Shown: piece after piece, positions 22,463-34,829 of the stretch
Layout: each line of letters starts with the position of its first letter
Numbering within the stretch: position 1 is the stretch's first letter
From: Linyphia triangularis
Lineage: Eukaryota; Arthropoda; Arachnida; Araneae; Linyphiidae
Direction: 5' to 3'
Assembly: GCA_963978545.1 (NCBI GenBank)
Contig: OZ021722.1
Span: 11,995,401 to 12,059,400 of the forward strand
DNA length: 64,000 nucleotides
Notes under the pieces: generated by a model
What the model saw: the letters and a program-made list of their open reading frames with translations, nothing else
Databases searched by the model: none
What the model was told of the DNA's origin: nothing
Program-made: the position numbers and the translations under genes

Positions 22463-23286
22463 ACAAAGTAATAATGATTCTATACGTTTCGATTTAATTA
22501 TATTAGTCAAGTCATTTTATTTTAGCTTTGATTAGTATACTATTTTTCCATTTGATTAAAAAATTTAAAGTTAAACATTGTCGACTTTTTTAACTGTTAA
22601 AAGACGCGTTCAACTGCATAGTACAATACTTTGTTCTCCTCATCTCGGAACGAGAACGAGAGACCAACAACCCCCCAACTCAAATCGTTAATTTCTATCA
22701 TTACAGGACAGAGGTGGCAAAAATGGCAACGGTGTTATCCAGCTTCCCAGGAACGGTGTTTAGAAGTCAGGCGTTGATAATTGGGGGACCTCCTCCCTTT
22801 GTGTTGGCGGTTACAGTTAATCGAGCGTGCGTTATAGATGACACACAACCCCCCCTCCCCCCCTTGGAGGACCTGCAAAATCAGCTCATTGTTTGTACCT
22901 TGATGCCCCCCCCCCCCCTCCCTGAACACAGCTTCGAGTTTCCCCCGTTAGCATAGATTTGCATGTCGACTAATGAGTTGGCTTCGTGGAGAGCCTTTTG
23001 CTGCTATGTATAGAATCGATACCTGATTTTACATCGATATGATGTTGCATCGATTGTTTTAGTTGATATTTTGTTTTGGGGTGAAGTGAGATCTGTTCCC
23101 TAGATATATCTCTGAAGTAACTTTTGTGGCAGTTTAATAACATTCTTTAATATTTTAGTTGAAGTTTTCTTCATACTTGTTATCTAATTTCGAAGAATGA
23201 TGTTTTATCTTATAAATTAGCTGGTAAACGAAATTATAAAACCAATTAACTTTAAACAAAATTCTATCGTTGATTGTGCTCCTACT

Positions 23287-23289
<3 letters not shown>
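22463..23289. other. Intergenic DNA with C-rich stretch
   Basis: C runs near 22851-22863 and 22906-22918 give an 80-codon Pro-rich frame (22714-22956) that I do not accept as a gene. The rest is AT-rich. Confidence 0.45.

Positions 23290-23337
<48 letters not shown>
23290..23337. repeat. (TA)n microsatellite
   Basis: About 24 perfect TA units. Confidence 0.97.
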
Positions 23338-23339
<2 letters not shown>

Positions 23340-23521
23340 CATGGGCGCTGGCAGTATCTATTGCAGAAGGGCTCTTAGCGGGAAATATTTTTGATAAAAA
23401 CCTTGATTTGAATAAAAAAAAAAGTAGTATTTTCCAATAAAATGTTAAATAATAGTTATTCATTAATTTCTGTTAAAACGAATAATTTAAAACATTTATA
23501 CTTTATTTTCTTGTCATTTCT

Positions 23522-24062
23522 GCGTACCCATGTGGATATTTGTATTTATCTTAACAACAACATACTTTGGCCAATTTTGAGATTGGCGAATTTTGTATAG
23601 TTGTAGTATAGTTTTTGGTGAGAAATAAGCACATTATTATTTCTGACAGTTTGATTTCTACTTTATTTTCATTTTTAATGAACCAAGTCCCCCCCCCCCT
23701 TCCTTCTCTCTAATGGTGCATATACTGCCCATGTGTATTTTTGTATTTATTTTAACAACAGCAAACTTTGTTGACAAACAAAATTAGCCAATTTTGAGTT
23801 TAGCAAATTTTGTATAGCTGTTGTTTAGTTTTTGTTTGAAAATGAGCGCATTGTTATTTCTGGCAGTTCTATACTTTAAATTTTAATGAGCCATGAACCT
23901 CCCTTCCCACTCTCTAGTGGTGCCCGTACTGTCCATGCGTATTTTTGTATTTATCTTAACAACAACAAACTTTGTTGACAAACAAAAATGGCCAATTTGG
24001 AGATTGGCAAATTTGATATATCTGTTGTATAATTTTTGGTTGAAAATAAGCACATATTTTGA
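23522..24062. repeat. Diverged tandem repeat, ~200-bp unit, 2.7 copies
   Basis: Units begin near 23522, 23718 and 23922 with a CC.ATGTG.ATATTTGTATTTAT motif. They share TTAACAACAACA, CCAATTTTGAG and TTTAATGA.CCA, with a C run in the first unit. A partial fourth copy may start just after the TA repeat at 23338. Divergence is moderate. Confidence 0.82.
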
Positions 24063-25080
24063 ATAGACTTCTCTAAAAAAAAAAAATCGACATTCTATAT
24101 TAAAAATAAATCTTTTATAATGCTTGCATACGATAAAAAAAAAAATATCATGGTGTTACACTTCATGACGAAGTGTATCAATTCTCCTACAAACGAGACT
24201 CTAAATTTCGTCTAACTTTAAATAGATTCAATACCGCCATCTATCGGCGACTTTAAATAAACAGGAAAAAACAAGTTCCAGTGTTTTGAGTGCCGAGCCT
24301 ATAACTAATGTTGGATCTTTTATTAAATATACAAATATAATATTTAAAACTGTTTAAAAATGAAAATGATGAAAACTGCGACTTTTATTTCAGGCTTACT
24401 TATCACTTTGATTCAGTTTCAATTTTGGTAAGAGTAGATATGTTTATGGGGGGGGGGGGGGGTAAGTAAAGTAAAGCAGGTTTTATATGTTTTTTCACAT
24501 TATTTCAGAATTTTTTCAAGTTTAGTGAAGTAGTCAAGCAAGTAAAGTAACGATCTTTTAATTTATGTATGATATGATTCAATACTCACAATGGTGATAA
24601 TAGTTTTCAAACAGTTTTGAATAATAAAATTTTAAAAATCGCAATAATTCGAAACTTTTTTAATTGTATTTTGTTAACCAATACTTTTTTGTCTTTCCAG
24701 GTAAGAAAATTCTTATGTGTTTACATTCTCCGATTCCATTGGGTAAGTGAATAATAATACGTTTTGCAAAAAAGAAAAAGAAAGAAAACCCTTAGTAATT
24801 TCTCTTAAATTACGAATTGTTTACCAATAAGAGTAGTTTTTCTTCAATTCTTCTATAAAACCGTTTTTTTATTATATTTTAATAACATAAAATTTAATCT
24901 TAAATGTTTCGATTACTAAAATAGAAAGAGGAAATGTCAAGTTTATGAAAATCATTTTTATGGTATTCGTTAGAAAAGTTGCTTTGTTTGAAACTGCAGG
25001 CAATTTCTATTGTATTTTTCCGTGGCTATAAAACAAAGATTTCTTTTTTAACAAATTCACATATTTTGTTTGGTACATTT
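24063..25080. other. AT-rich intergenic DNA with a CTCF-like site
   Basis: ATACCGCCATCTATCGGCGA at 24231-24250 reads on the minus strand as a CTCF-like TAGATGGCGG core. A run of about 14 G lies near 24450. No gene supported. Confidence 0.45.
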
Positions 25081-25360
25081 TTGATTATTCATGTCAAATC
25101 CAGTCATAGATGAAAGTGATTAAGTAAAAGTATATCTGTAATGATTAAGTAATAAGAAACCTGCTAATTTGTGGTCCTATATAAATGATCCTTTTAAAAT
25201 AAGTGTACTTGTAGTTATTTTTGATTATTCATATCAAATCCAGTCATAGATGAAAGTGATTAAGTAAAAGTATATCTGTAATGATTAAGTAATAAGAAAC
25301 CTGTTAATTTTTGATCCTATATAATTGATCCTTTTAAAATAAGTATACTTGTAGTTATTT
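25081..25360. repeat. 140-bp tandem duplication
   Basis: TTGATTATTCATRTCAAATC begins units at 25081 and 25221. The two 140-bp units differ at very few positions, so duplication is recent. Confidence 0.93.
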
Positions 25361-27312
25361 TTTATTAACTGCAGTCCTTTCTAAAACATCTTGAAAATAC
25401 TCGACCACTTTTAAGCAGTTCGGGTTAAGTTAAACATGTATCAAATAACTTTTGATTTAATCTACACTCACATTACAATCCATATTAACAACCGATTGAC
25501 AAAATACTTCTTGGAAATTGTTCGTCACCCCGAAATACGAATAATTTAATTAACGAACAGAAATTTCCGGATGAAATTCTTTCTTTCGGAACTTCGCCTA
25601 CCTTCTGTGAAAGATTCCCTGGTCGCTTGATTAATCTAAATGTAGCGAGCAACGTTGGGATTAAAGGATTTTCCCTAAATATTCCCCAGTGCAGGGAAAA
25701 AAAAATTCCGATGAAGAAGGAAGTATCCCTAAATAGATTCTTAAACGTTCACTCATTTAAGAACTATTAAAAGTAATACGATATTTAAAGGAATTTTGTT
25801 CCGAAGTATTTCTGTGGAAACGGAAAAGAATTTGGGAATATTTCCTTTCATTAACCTTCGCAATTAAGATTTTTTTTTAATAGTGAGTTGATTTAACGAA
25901 ACTACGAGCGTGGTTCGGAGAAGCGAATATAGATTGAGGGTTTTATTATTTAAGTTTTGTATATGAAAACGTTTAATAGTTGTTATTATTATTTTTTCCC
26001 TTCAAATTACTGAAAAATAATTTATATATATTATACATTATGTATATATTTTATATATATTAAATATATTTTTATATATTAAAATATATTCTACATAATA
26101 GGATCTGATATGTTCTTTTAATATATGTATTTATATTTTTTGTAATGTATATTATAAATATACATGAATATATTAAAGATGTATTATCAGAATTTATTCA
26201 GATGTATTAAATATATATATATATTGCAATTATTTTTATGTAACAGACTTTTTTGTTTTATAAGTTGCTGTAGTTAGTTTGTTAAAAGAAGACGACAGAT
26301 GTCCTGGAATGAGTGGATTTTTACATGGGGTTATTAACTCTACTTGAGAAAGAGATTAAAAAAAAAATTGCAATTTATTTATCTTACAATGCTAGGTAAT
26401 ATTTTCAATGTTTTTTTGAGAAAGAGATAAAAAAAAAAAAATTGCAGTTTATTTTTCTTACAATGATAGCTATTATTATTATTATTATTATTATTATTGT
26501 TACTTTTTAAACGAGCAGTTAGTTATAATTTATCCTTAATGAGGTGTTTTTAGTTTTCGTTGGACACTAGTTATTACATATTTTAGTTTCTAATAAAGTT
26601 TTTTACAATTTTTCTTCATATTGAGTGGCACTCTTTTTTCGAACCAAACGAATATGAACCAGTAACTAAAAAAAAAGTTAACCAGTATTTAAGCTGTATA
26701 CTTTAAATGTTATTTTCTTTAATAATATATGCAACTTTGTGAATTAAAAAAAAAATAATAATGTAAAAGCATGTTTAGAATATTCGTATATTATAGGCGG
26801 TACTTACATTATTACATGTAGCATAGCAGGGGCAAAATTAAGAATTTAATGAAAATTGGTTTGAAAAAAAGTTAAATTTTTCGACTTATTCTTTTCATAA
26901 TTGAAGGGCTGAGTGGATGAAAGGGTATGCAATATTTTTAAAAAGTCCGAACTTGAACAATTATTGAATGGTTCCGTTTTAGGCTAACTTGTGACACTAA
27001 ATCTGGATCTTAGAACTGCTTAGCGACGTATAATTTTGATTGATTAAAAATGTAATATTACATAATAAACGATACAAAAATAAATATTCTAGCAGGAAAT
27101 ATCTCAAAAACTCTCTTGAATTTCTCTTTGAATATCTCTTGGATTTGCTCAAGGCCCTAATAGACGATTTGAAATTATTTACAAAGAAGATCTAGCATTG
27201 AAAGTTTTAAAATAATAAATTCGGTTATAGAAGTTACCAGAATATATTAAAAAAAGTTATGCTTAAAAATTAATCCTTGATTGTTCTTTAATCTTTGCTC
27301 AAATGCAGTTGG
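25361..27312. other. AT-rich intergenic DNA
   Basis: Contains a TATATT ladder at about 26020-26230 and a (TTA)n microsatellite at 26471-26499. A smaller pair of similar phrases (GAGAAAGAGATAAAAAAAAA... TTTATTT.TCTTACAATG) lies at about 26346 and 26419. No gene supported. Confidence 0.5.

Positions 27313-27342
<30 letters not shown>
27313..27342. repeat. A30 homopolymer
   Basis: Thirty consecutive A. No retroposon with target duplication could be attached to it. Confidence 0.95.
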
Positions 27343-27349
<7 letters not shown>

Positions 27350-27480
27350 TATAAAAAAGACAAGGATATGAATTTTCTCTTGTTATCAGAAGGACACTAG
27401 TATTTTTTTTTTATCAAAATTAAAGCATTGTATATTCGTGTAGTACATATTGAAGTTCGTGTTGTACGTTATCAAAATTC

Positions 27481-28730
27481 TTGCAGCAAGTTATGAACAT
27501 TCGTTAAAATTCATGTAGCATGTTATAAACATTCGTTAAAATTCTTGTAGCATGTTATGAACATTCGTTAAAATTCTTGTAGCATGTTAAGAACATTCGT
27601 TAAAATTCTTGTAGCATGTTATGAACATTCGTTAAAATTCTTGTAGCATGTTATGAACATTCGTTAAAATTCTTGTAGCATGTTATGAACATTCGTTAAA
27701 ATTCTTGTAGCATGTTATGAACATTCGTTAAAATTCTTGTAGCATGTTATGAACATTCGTTAAAATTCTTGTAGCATGTTAAGAACATTCGTTAAAATTC
27801 TTGTAGCATGTTAAGAACATTCGTTAAAATTCTTGTAGCATGTTATGAACATTCGTTAAAATTCTTGTAGCATGTTATGAACATTCGTTAAAATTCTTGT
27901 AGCATGTTATGAACATTCGTTAAAATTCTTGTAGCATGTTATGAACATTCGTTAAAATTCTTGTAGCATGTTATGAACATTCGTTAAAATTCTTGTAGCA
28001 TGTTATGAACATTCGTTAAAATTCTTGTAGCATGTTAAGAACATTCGTTAAAATTCTTGTAGCATGTTATGAACATTCGTTAAAATTCTTGTAGCATGTT
28101 AAGAACATTCGTTAAAATTCTTGTAGCATGTTATGAACATTCGTTAAAATTCTTGTAGCATGTTAAGAACATTCGTTAAAATTCTTGTAGCATGTTAAGA
28201 ACATTCGTTAAAATTCTTGTAGCATGTTATGAACATTCGTTAAAATTCTTGTAGCATGTTAAGAACATTCGTTAAAATTCTTGTAGCATGTTATGAACAT
28301 TCGTTAAAATTCTTGTAGCATGTTATGAACATTCGTTAAAATTCTTGTAGCATGTTAAGAACATTCGTTAAAATTCTTGTAGCATGTTATGAACATTCGT
28401 TAAAATTCTTGTAGCATGTTAAGAACATTCGTTAAAATTCTTGTAGCATGTTAAGAACATTCGTTAAAATTCTTGTAGCATGTTAAGAACATTCGTTAAA
28501 ATTCTTGTAGCATGTTATGAACATTCGTTAAAATTCTTGTAGCATGTTATGAACATTCGTTAAAATTCTTGTAGCATGTTAAGAACATTCGTTAAAATTC
28601 TTGTAGCATGTTATGAACATTCGTTAAAATTCTTGTAGCATGTTATGAACATTCGTTAAAATTCTTTTAGCATGTTAAGAACATTCGTTAAAATTCTTGT
28701 AGCATGTTATGAACATTCGTTAAAATTCAT
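27481..28730. repeat. 32-bp minisatellite, about 39 units
   Basis: The unit is TTCGTTAAAATTCTTGTAGC followed by ATGTTATGAACA, repeated at exactly 32 bp. Units are identical except for one site, where TTATGAAC and TTAAGAAC alternate irregularly. The first two and last units carry extra changes. Partial units extend left to about 27430. All 'spacers' are identical, so this is not a CRISPR array. Confidence 0.98.
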
Positions 28731-28902
28731 GTAGTACGTATAAAGATTTGTGAAGTACATATCGAAATTCATTTTGTATTATTTATAACTGTTTGTATAC
28801 AGGGTATCCGATCGTATGTACTTATTTCATAAAGAATTTTTATCGTAATTAAGGTCTGTTGATCTGGGCACATTGCATATCTAGTTTTTCTTAACTATTA
28901 AA

Positions 28903-29294
28903 CATGATTCCCACGGTCATTGAAAGTCATTAAAAAGTGCTTAATATTTTTGAACTTGTTTTCAAGGCCTTGAAAGTACTTGAAAATGCTTAGAGGTCCT
29001 TAAAAGTCCTTCATTTTTGCGGATGTTGTGTACCCAACAAAAATTTATAAAAAAATACAACTCCGACTTGCTATCCTCGCGTAATTGCCACGTATCCTCA
29101 CCGTATCAGAATTCTCTTGACACATTTGCATTATGTATGCTGCTAACTTGTAACTTTTTTGGTTGAATATACATTATTAAAAAATTTACATATAGACGTG
29201 ATGCCTGAAATTTTTTTTAAAAGGTCCTTAAAAACATTACTTGGGTCCTTAAAAAGTCATTGCTTTTCATTCTGTGATTTGAGTGGGAACCTTG
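28903..29294. mobile_element. hAT element, CAGGGTTCCCACGG family, copy 1
   Basis: Starts CATGATTCCCACGGTCATTG and ends GAGTGGGAACCTTG, aged forms of CAGGGTTCCCAC...GTGGGAACCCTG. The interior repeats CTTGAAA/CTTAAAA motifs near both ends, as in the copies at 44493 and 56256. No clean target duplication. The 72-codon frame inside is not a gene. Confidence 0.85.
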
Positions 29295-30650
29295 TTAAAT
29301 GCACATGCTGCAATATTGCCGACCTCTACCATTCGATTTCGACTGTTGCTTGGAAGATCTCGACCGCTGCAACTTGAAAACCCGCGCAGAGTCGGATCTC
29401 AGTAGTCCCCCCCCCCCGGAATGTCACCCTTCGAAGCAATGACATTCCGCCCGAGTAATAATCGAGTATTCTGGATGCGAGCCCCCACCCCAAAAGAAAA
29501 AGGTATATTTTTCTGCGGGTAAAATAGAAAAATGAACGATTATGAGGGGACTACTAGTTCAGTTCAAGTGATACCCTCCGCCATTCAAAAGGGACACAAT
29601 CCCTCGCTTTCTGAGTAACGACTGGGATTTCCTCTGCGTAGAGAGAGGCCGTCACTTCTGCATTATACTCTCTTGAACCCTCTTTTGAAAACGTCCGCCG
29701 CCACTTAATTGATGATAAAGGTACCAAGTCATCCAGAGATATTGTAGCAAAAGGCCTCCCGGGAGCCATTGCGGCCGTACGTCCCATTTGCTGCGAGAAC
29801 TCAATTACCAGTAAGAAGAGAGAGGGGGTGGAGGAGGAATGGCTTTTCCCTTTTTGGTTGGAAGAGGAGGAAACAAGAAGTCTTTTTAAGGGGAAAGAAA
29901 TAAAACTCATCGGCTATGCATAAATCGAAGCGGGGAGGACTTGGAATTGTATGGGGCCACCCCGACACAAAGGAACAAACCGAGAAACACTCGCCGGGTG
30001 GTTAAAAGTCGTTGTAAGTACCTTTAAAATAACTCGCTTTTCTCTTCAAAAAGAAGAAACACAATGGGGAAGGAAAAGAAAGGATTGGGGGAAGACCTCC
30101 TTCCCATTCCACCCCAAATGCGACTTTTGTTGGGTTTTGTTGGACGAAGAGTCGACCGACAAAGGGACGAAACAATTGCCCGCGCTACCCCCATTGAAAT
30201 ACTAGAGTTATTGATAGCAGTAAGCACTCCACCAACCGCATTGATAGTTGCATCTCCAGTGGCGACTCGGAGACAAATGGTCCTACCCGATATTCCTCCT
30301 CGCTGTCCTTTTTCTCTTCCTTTTCAAGAAAAGGACTTTTCCCCGAGATCTCGTTATGGCCTATTAATAACGCGGCATAATAATAAGTTCGCACTCCGGA
30401 GTTGGGGGGGGGGGACCTTGTTTTTATTTAAAAAAGACTTAACGCCTTTTGATAACCGATGGAGAGAGAGATTTTTTTTATTTTTTAGGTAATTATTTCA
30501 ATTCTTTTTTTGTCACTTCCTTTTCTTTATTTCTGATAGAAGTGTTTTTCCGTGTGTTGCTTTTATTCATGGAGCTCTCGAATCTCGCAGGAGCATAAAA
30601 AAAATAATAAGATAAGTGTCGGAGTAGGGGAGAGGGGGGGGGGGGTAATT
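29295..30650. other. Unique, moderately GC-rich region
   Basis: Unlike the AT-rich DNA around it, this region is compositionally mixed, with C and G runs near 29407, 30404 and 30635. A 10-bp perfect inverted repeat is at 29417-29449. Open frames of 118 codons (-, 29554-29910) and 142 codons (+, 30064-30492) show no domain I can name. TAATGG, CCGCCGCCAC and GCCATTGCGGCC-like sequence suggests conserved regulatory DNA, but a gene exon cannot be excluded. Confidence 0.35.
29417..29449. repeat. 10-bp perfect inverted repeat
   Basis: CGGAATGTCA at 29417-29426 and TGACATTCCG at 29440-29449, with 13 bases between that include the palindrome TTCGAA. Confidence 0.75.
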
Positions 30651-32361
30651 TTCTCTTTCCATTTGAGGCTATATCGTGAGAGATTGAGTGTTATCAATGG
30701 AATGTGTTCTTTAGTTATTTAAATGCAAAATATGATTATAATTAGAGAATTGCAGTTCATTTATATTGAGTGAAATTTTTTCCAGTTTTTTCTTAGGTAT
30801 TCATATTTTAAATTTTTTTATATTCATTAACACGGAGCAGCATTGAAATAAAAAAAAATCTAGCATAAACTTCTCTATTTACAATAAACATTCCTATTTT
30901 GTCAATTGATTATATGATCAGAGTTTATTGGCCAAGTTAATTGTTTATACTTAAAAACGAAATTCTCTGCTTGAAATGAATAGTTTTGTTTTGACCGTAA
31001 AAGTTGAATGCATGGTGTTATATTATTGTCATTTACTCATTTTTATTCAAAATAATTAAGCGCCTTTAAATGTTCCTTAGAATTTTGAAGACTTTTGTAG
31101 GGTAATTAGTAACTTTGTTTATTCCAGAAGTTCGTTAACCTTTCATTTCTCCCCACACAAATTACTTAATAATACGCAATTGTGCTTAGTTTTTAATCCG
31201 TTCAAAAGAATAACCATTTAATGTACCTCCTTTCATTTTACCTTTATTTTTAGTTCGTAATATATTGGAACTAAAGAATTTAAAAAAAAATATATGTATA
31301 TATATATCCTCTCTTTTCTACTTACTAACATTCTAAACTAATAATTCAAGCAAAAATGCGATAACACGCCTGAAAACACATAGCTGTTATCGATTATTTA
31401 AAAACAAAAACTACCCATAAAGAACCTCTACACTATAGTAAAAAAAAAAAAAAAAAAAAAAGCCTTGTAGTAGAGATACCGATCACAGAGCGATACGCCG
31501 GAACCTTCCAAAACAGGAGGAAATTACCGAAACAAAACAAGGGCAATTAATCAACACCTTTTCCCCTCTCTTACGCAAATCTAATTCCGTTCTGCTTTTT
31601 AAATGGCGCAGCGCACATATCCAGAACAGTAGACACTAGAGATAAAACCTCCCAGAAAAAGGAACGAAATTGCAGACTAATTTGCTCGGCGTCACAAAAG
31701 CCAATGGCAAGATCCACGCATAGGTGATCCCGCGTCATTGATGACACTCCTCGAACCTATTCTATCGACTTTTGTGCGATAATAATAATAATAATAAAAA
31801 AAAAAAAATCTCAGCAAGGACTGGCACTGGAACGAACGATGAAAAGGACTGGAATTAACAGAGGCAAGAGACACTTAACCGTCACGGAAAGTAATCAATG
31901 GCAGTCGTCTTTCTGCAAGACTTACCTTCTGAGAAAAACGAACAAGGGGGTGGAAATGGTATTAAAAAAAAAAAAAAAAAAAAAAGGACCTGGGAGTCAT
32001 CGAAATTCGATCCCCCTCTTGGCTTTTAATTGCTTTTCTTTACAGCCATTAGGTTTGGAGTCTTTGGATTAATCAAACGCCTCTTGGAGAGCACCAGGTT
32101 GGTGCAATCTTTAGGACTGAGGAGGAGGGGGTATCCGATTTCTATCTGTCTCTGAAGGCGATTTCTTGCAGATAGACTAACCCGATTGTCGGTGGTACTT
32201 AAGCCATAGAACTGGATGGCTACGCTGGTGCGCGATTTTGTCATTAATCCGGGATCTCTGGGTTCTGTCCAGTGACCGGGGACTGGGTACTTATTTCGTT
32301 CCTTGGAGAATGTTCTTTGCTGGGCTTTCTTTGAATTTAAGTAATTATGAAGGAGATATTG
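30651..32361. other. Intergenic DNA; unique patch 31480-32330
   Basis: The first 800 bp are AT-rich. From about 31480 to 32330 the sequence is more balanced, with A20 and A23 tracts inside. GCACCAGGTTGGTGC near 32089 is an almost perfect palindrome. The 124-codon minus frame (32026-32400) has no recognisable domain. Candidate regulatory DNA only. Confidence 0.35.
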
Positions 32362-32700
32362 ATAATTGAATGTTCTTTGGGTTCCAATGAATTGAAGCAC
32401 ATCTTAATGAATAAAATATATGGATGTATAAATAATAAATACATTGAATATTCTTTGGTTTCCAATGAATTGAAGCGCATATTAATGAGTGAAATATAAG
32501 AATGTATAATATTAAATGCATAGTAAATACATTGGATATTCTTCGGGTTCCATTGAATTGGAATGCATATTAATAAATGAAATATATGGATATATAAATA
32601 GTAAATACATAGTGAATGCATTGAATATACTTTGAATTTCATTTTAATAAAATACATCATAATGAATGAAATATATGGATTATTTGATAACGAATGAAAT
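32362..32700. repeat. Diverged tandem repeat, ~86-bp unit, four copies
   Basis: Units near 32365, 32447, 32533 and 32620 share GAATATTCTTTGG.TTCCAATGAATTG, GCATATTAATGA and ATATATGGAT. The 107-codon minus frame across them is a by-product. Confidence 0.8.
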
Positions 32701-34045
32701 GTTTGGGTAACTATTGTACTGAAAAGATAGTTTGGTTTCGAATATTTTGTAGAGAGAGAGTTTGAAAATTTGCATCACTTTTTTTTAGATGCGCAATTTT
32801 ATGTTAATGATGTAAACTTTTGACTGAAAAACTTTTTAAAATTTATTTTTCAACTCCTAAATTATTTGAACACTCATAAGGCAAAGTTACACCCAGCTCA
32901 ATTTCTGTAACTTTTGCTCTGATTAAATAAAAAATAAATAAATAGTCGTTCGCTTAAATTTCATATTTTGTTTCTCTTAATACCGGCTTAGAAAATAAGC
33001 AGTACTTCACTTTGTTGTTTAGTACAGTAAATTGTATTAACGTACCTTTCAAATCCTTTTCTCCAGTAAAGGAAAAAATCATAGAAAAATCATTAAAATT
33101 TATATCGGATTATCTACCTTAATCTTTGGCATTACTGCAAAGAATTAATAAATAACAAAAAGACAAACAACTGAAAAAAAGGCATATTTGTAGATTTTTT
33201 CCTATTCATTAATTTTCTGCTGTAATTTCAATAACTACTAACATTGTCGTGTGGCTCTAGCTCCTATAACTTGGTTGGTTTTTACTTAAATTTGTTTCCA
33301 GAGGTCATCTTTATTTTTTTTTTTCACTTTCAAATTAAATTATTTGTCATCGAATCTTTGGCATTTACTTTCAGTGATTCCCTAACGATCTGCTTTTTAT
33401 TTTCTCAAACAGAAATCAATTCGCAGGTTATGAAAAAAAAAAAAAAGATGTCAGTAACGATAGGGTTTAAAAGAACAAAGAAACATGAAACGTTATCCGA
33501 GGAATAATTTTACAGAATAATATTCCGGTGGTTTGGTTCTGTTATATTCTTCCCGATGTTGACATCGGGATCGGATTTAAAGATATCCCCTGGAGATTAG
33601 CGACGAATCCCTCCTCGTTTTGAAAAGGAGCATTTCGATCGTTGGGTGTTCAATACTAAATGATTTTTAATGGGTTCCTGGGGGGTTCTCAACCCCGAAG
33701 CTCGGCCCCTTTCGCGGTAATCATCAGGGGTGGCCATTTAAATACTCTCTGCTCTTCCAAGAGAGGGGGGAGAAGGGGGGGATTCAATATCGGAAAGAAG
33801 GAAGCAATATTAAAATGTAAGGTCCATTACGGAGAAGAATGCACCTAGGAGAAGGTTCATTTTATATTTTGGATTTTATTCTGTTTGTGTTTTAGATTTT
33901 TTTTTGTAGGGGGGGGGGGATTTTTATTATCTGGTTAAAAATCCTGATGAAGAAATCGCGGAGTTTATATGCGGCACTGAAATTTTTGATCCTGATGATT
34001 TTATATGAGGGAAAATTCATACAAACATAAAAATACTTACGGATA
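32701..34045. other. Intergenic DNA; small unique patch at 33530-33860
   Basis: Mostly AT-rich. Around 33530-33860 there is a G-rich unique stretch with a GATGTTGACATC palindrome near 33556 and G runs. A G10 tract is at about 33911. No gene supported. Confidence 0.4.
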
Positions 34046-34250
34046 CAAGGTTCCCACGGTCATTGATATTTTTTGACTTGTTTTCCAGGCCATAAAAGTA
34101 CTTGAAATTATTTAGAGGTTCTTGAAAAGTTCTTGGAAAAAGCTTAGAAGCCCTTAAAAGTCCTCAATTTTTGCTGATATTGTATGCCATACTGTAATAT
34201 TTACCGAAACTCAACTGTGATTTGCTTATGTTTTTCATATGCACAATGCA
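34046..34250. mobile_element. hAT element, CAGGGTTCCCACGG family, 5' fragment
   Basis: CAAGGTTCCCACGGTCATTG matches the left end of the family; CTTGAAA and CTTAAAAGTCCT motifs follow. Similarity fades after about 34250 and no right end is present. Confidence 0.75.
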
Positions 34251-34477
34251 TATAAAAAACTGTTTGCAATATAATCAAAGTCTGTTTATAAAGCAAAATG
34301 CATGTAAGATTTTGATACTATTAGCGGTGTGAACACAGTTGCTTTTGGGGGGCAGTAGGAAATAATCGTGTGATATGGAATAGGTGGGTGAAATTGAAGA
34401 AAACGAACTAAATTTACCTAGAAAAACATTCTGAAATCCGACTGATAATTTTTTTATTTTTATTTTAAGAGTAATAA

Positions 34478-34829
34478 CAGGGGTCGTATTCGCCCTAAAA
34501 TTCCTAATATTTCTTAAATTTGTGTTTCTCCCTAAAATTCCTAAAACTGTACGTAAATTTTTCGATAATTCCTAAAAAAATTTTAAAAACTTCGAAAATT
34601 CCCCGATTATCTTCCAAAATAATAAATTTTTGAAAATTGACAGTTTTTTGCCGGTATTGAGACATGCATTGAAAAGAATGTTTGTGTTAAGAACCTATGT
34701 CAGCTTTAAAAGAAATGTCCCTATATTTTTAAGAATTATTCCTAAAAATCTGGAATTATCCCTAAAATTTTTGGAGCGATCCCAAAAATTCCTACCTAAT
34801 TTTTTTTTTAGAAAACTCACTGCGCCCCT
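34478..34829. mobile_element. hAT-like element, GGGTCGCATTCGCCC family, copy 2
   Basis: Begins CAGGGGTCGTATTCGCCC and ends GAAAACTCACTGCGCCCCT, directly before an ATA microsatellite that hides any target duplication. Aligns with 18073-18636 without most of the internal 'ATCCCTAAA' units. Confidence 0.78.

Noticed and set aside
27313..27342. Poly-A tail of a processed pseudogene
   Set aside because: No gene-like sequence precedes it and no target duplication brackets it; A and T runs are common throughout.
27481..28730. Regular repeats resembling a CRISPR array
   Set aside because: Every 32-bp unit is the same over its full length, so there are no unique spacers, and the context is animal DNA with no cas genes.
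29554..29910. 118-codon minus-strand frame as a gene
   Set aside because: No recognisable domain and no clear splice or promoter signals. Kept only as part of a unique block worth checking.
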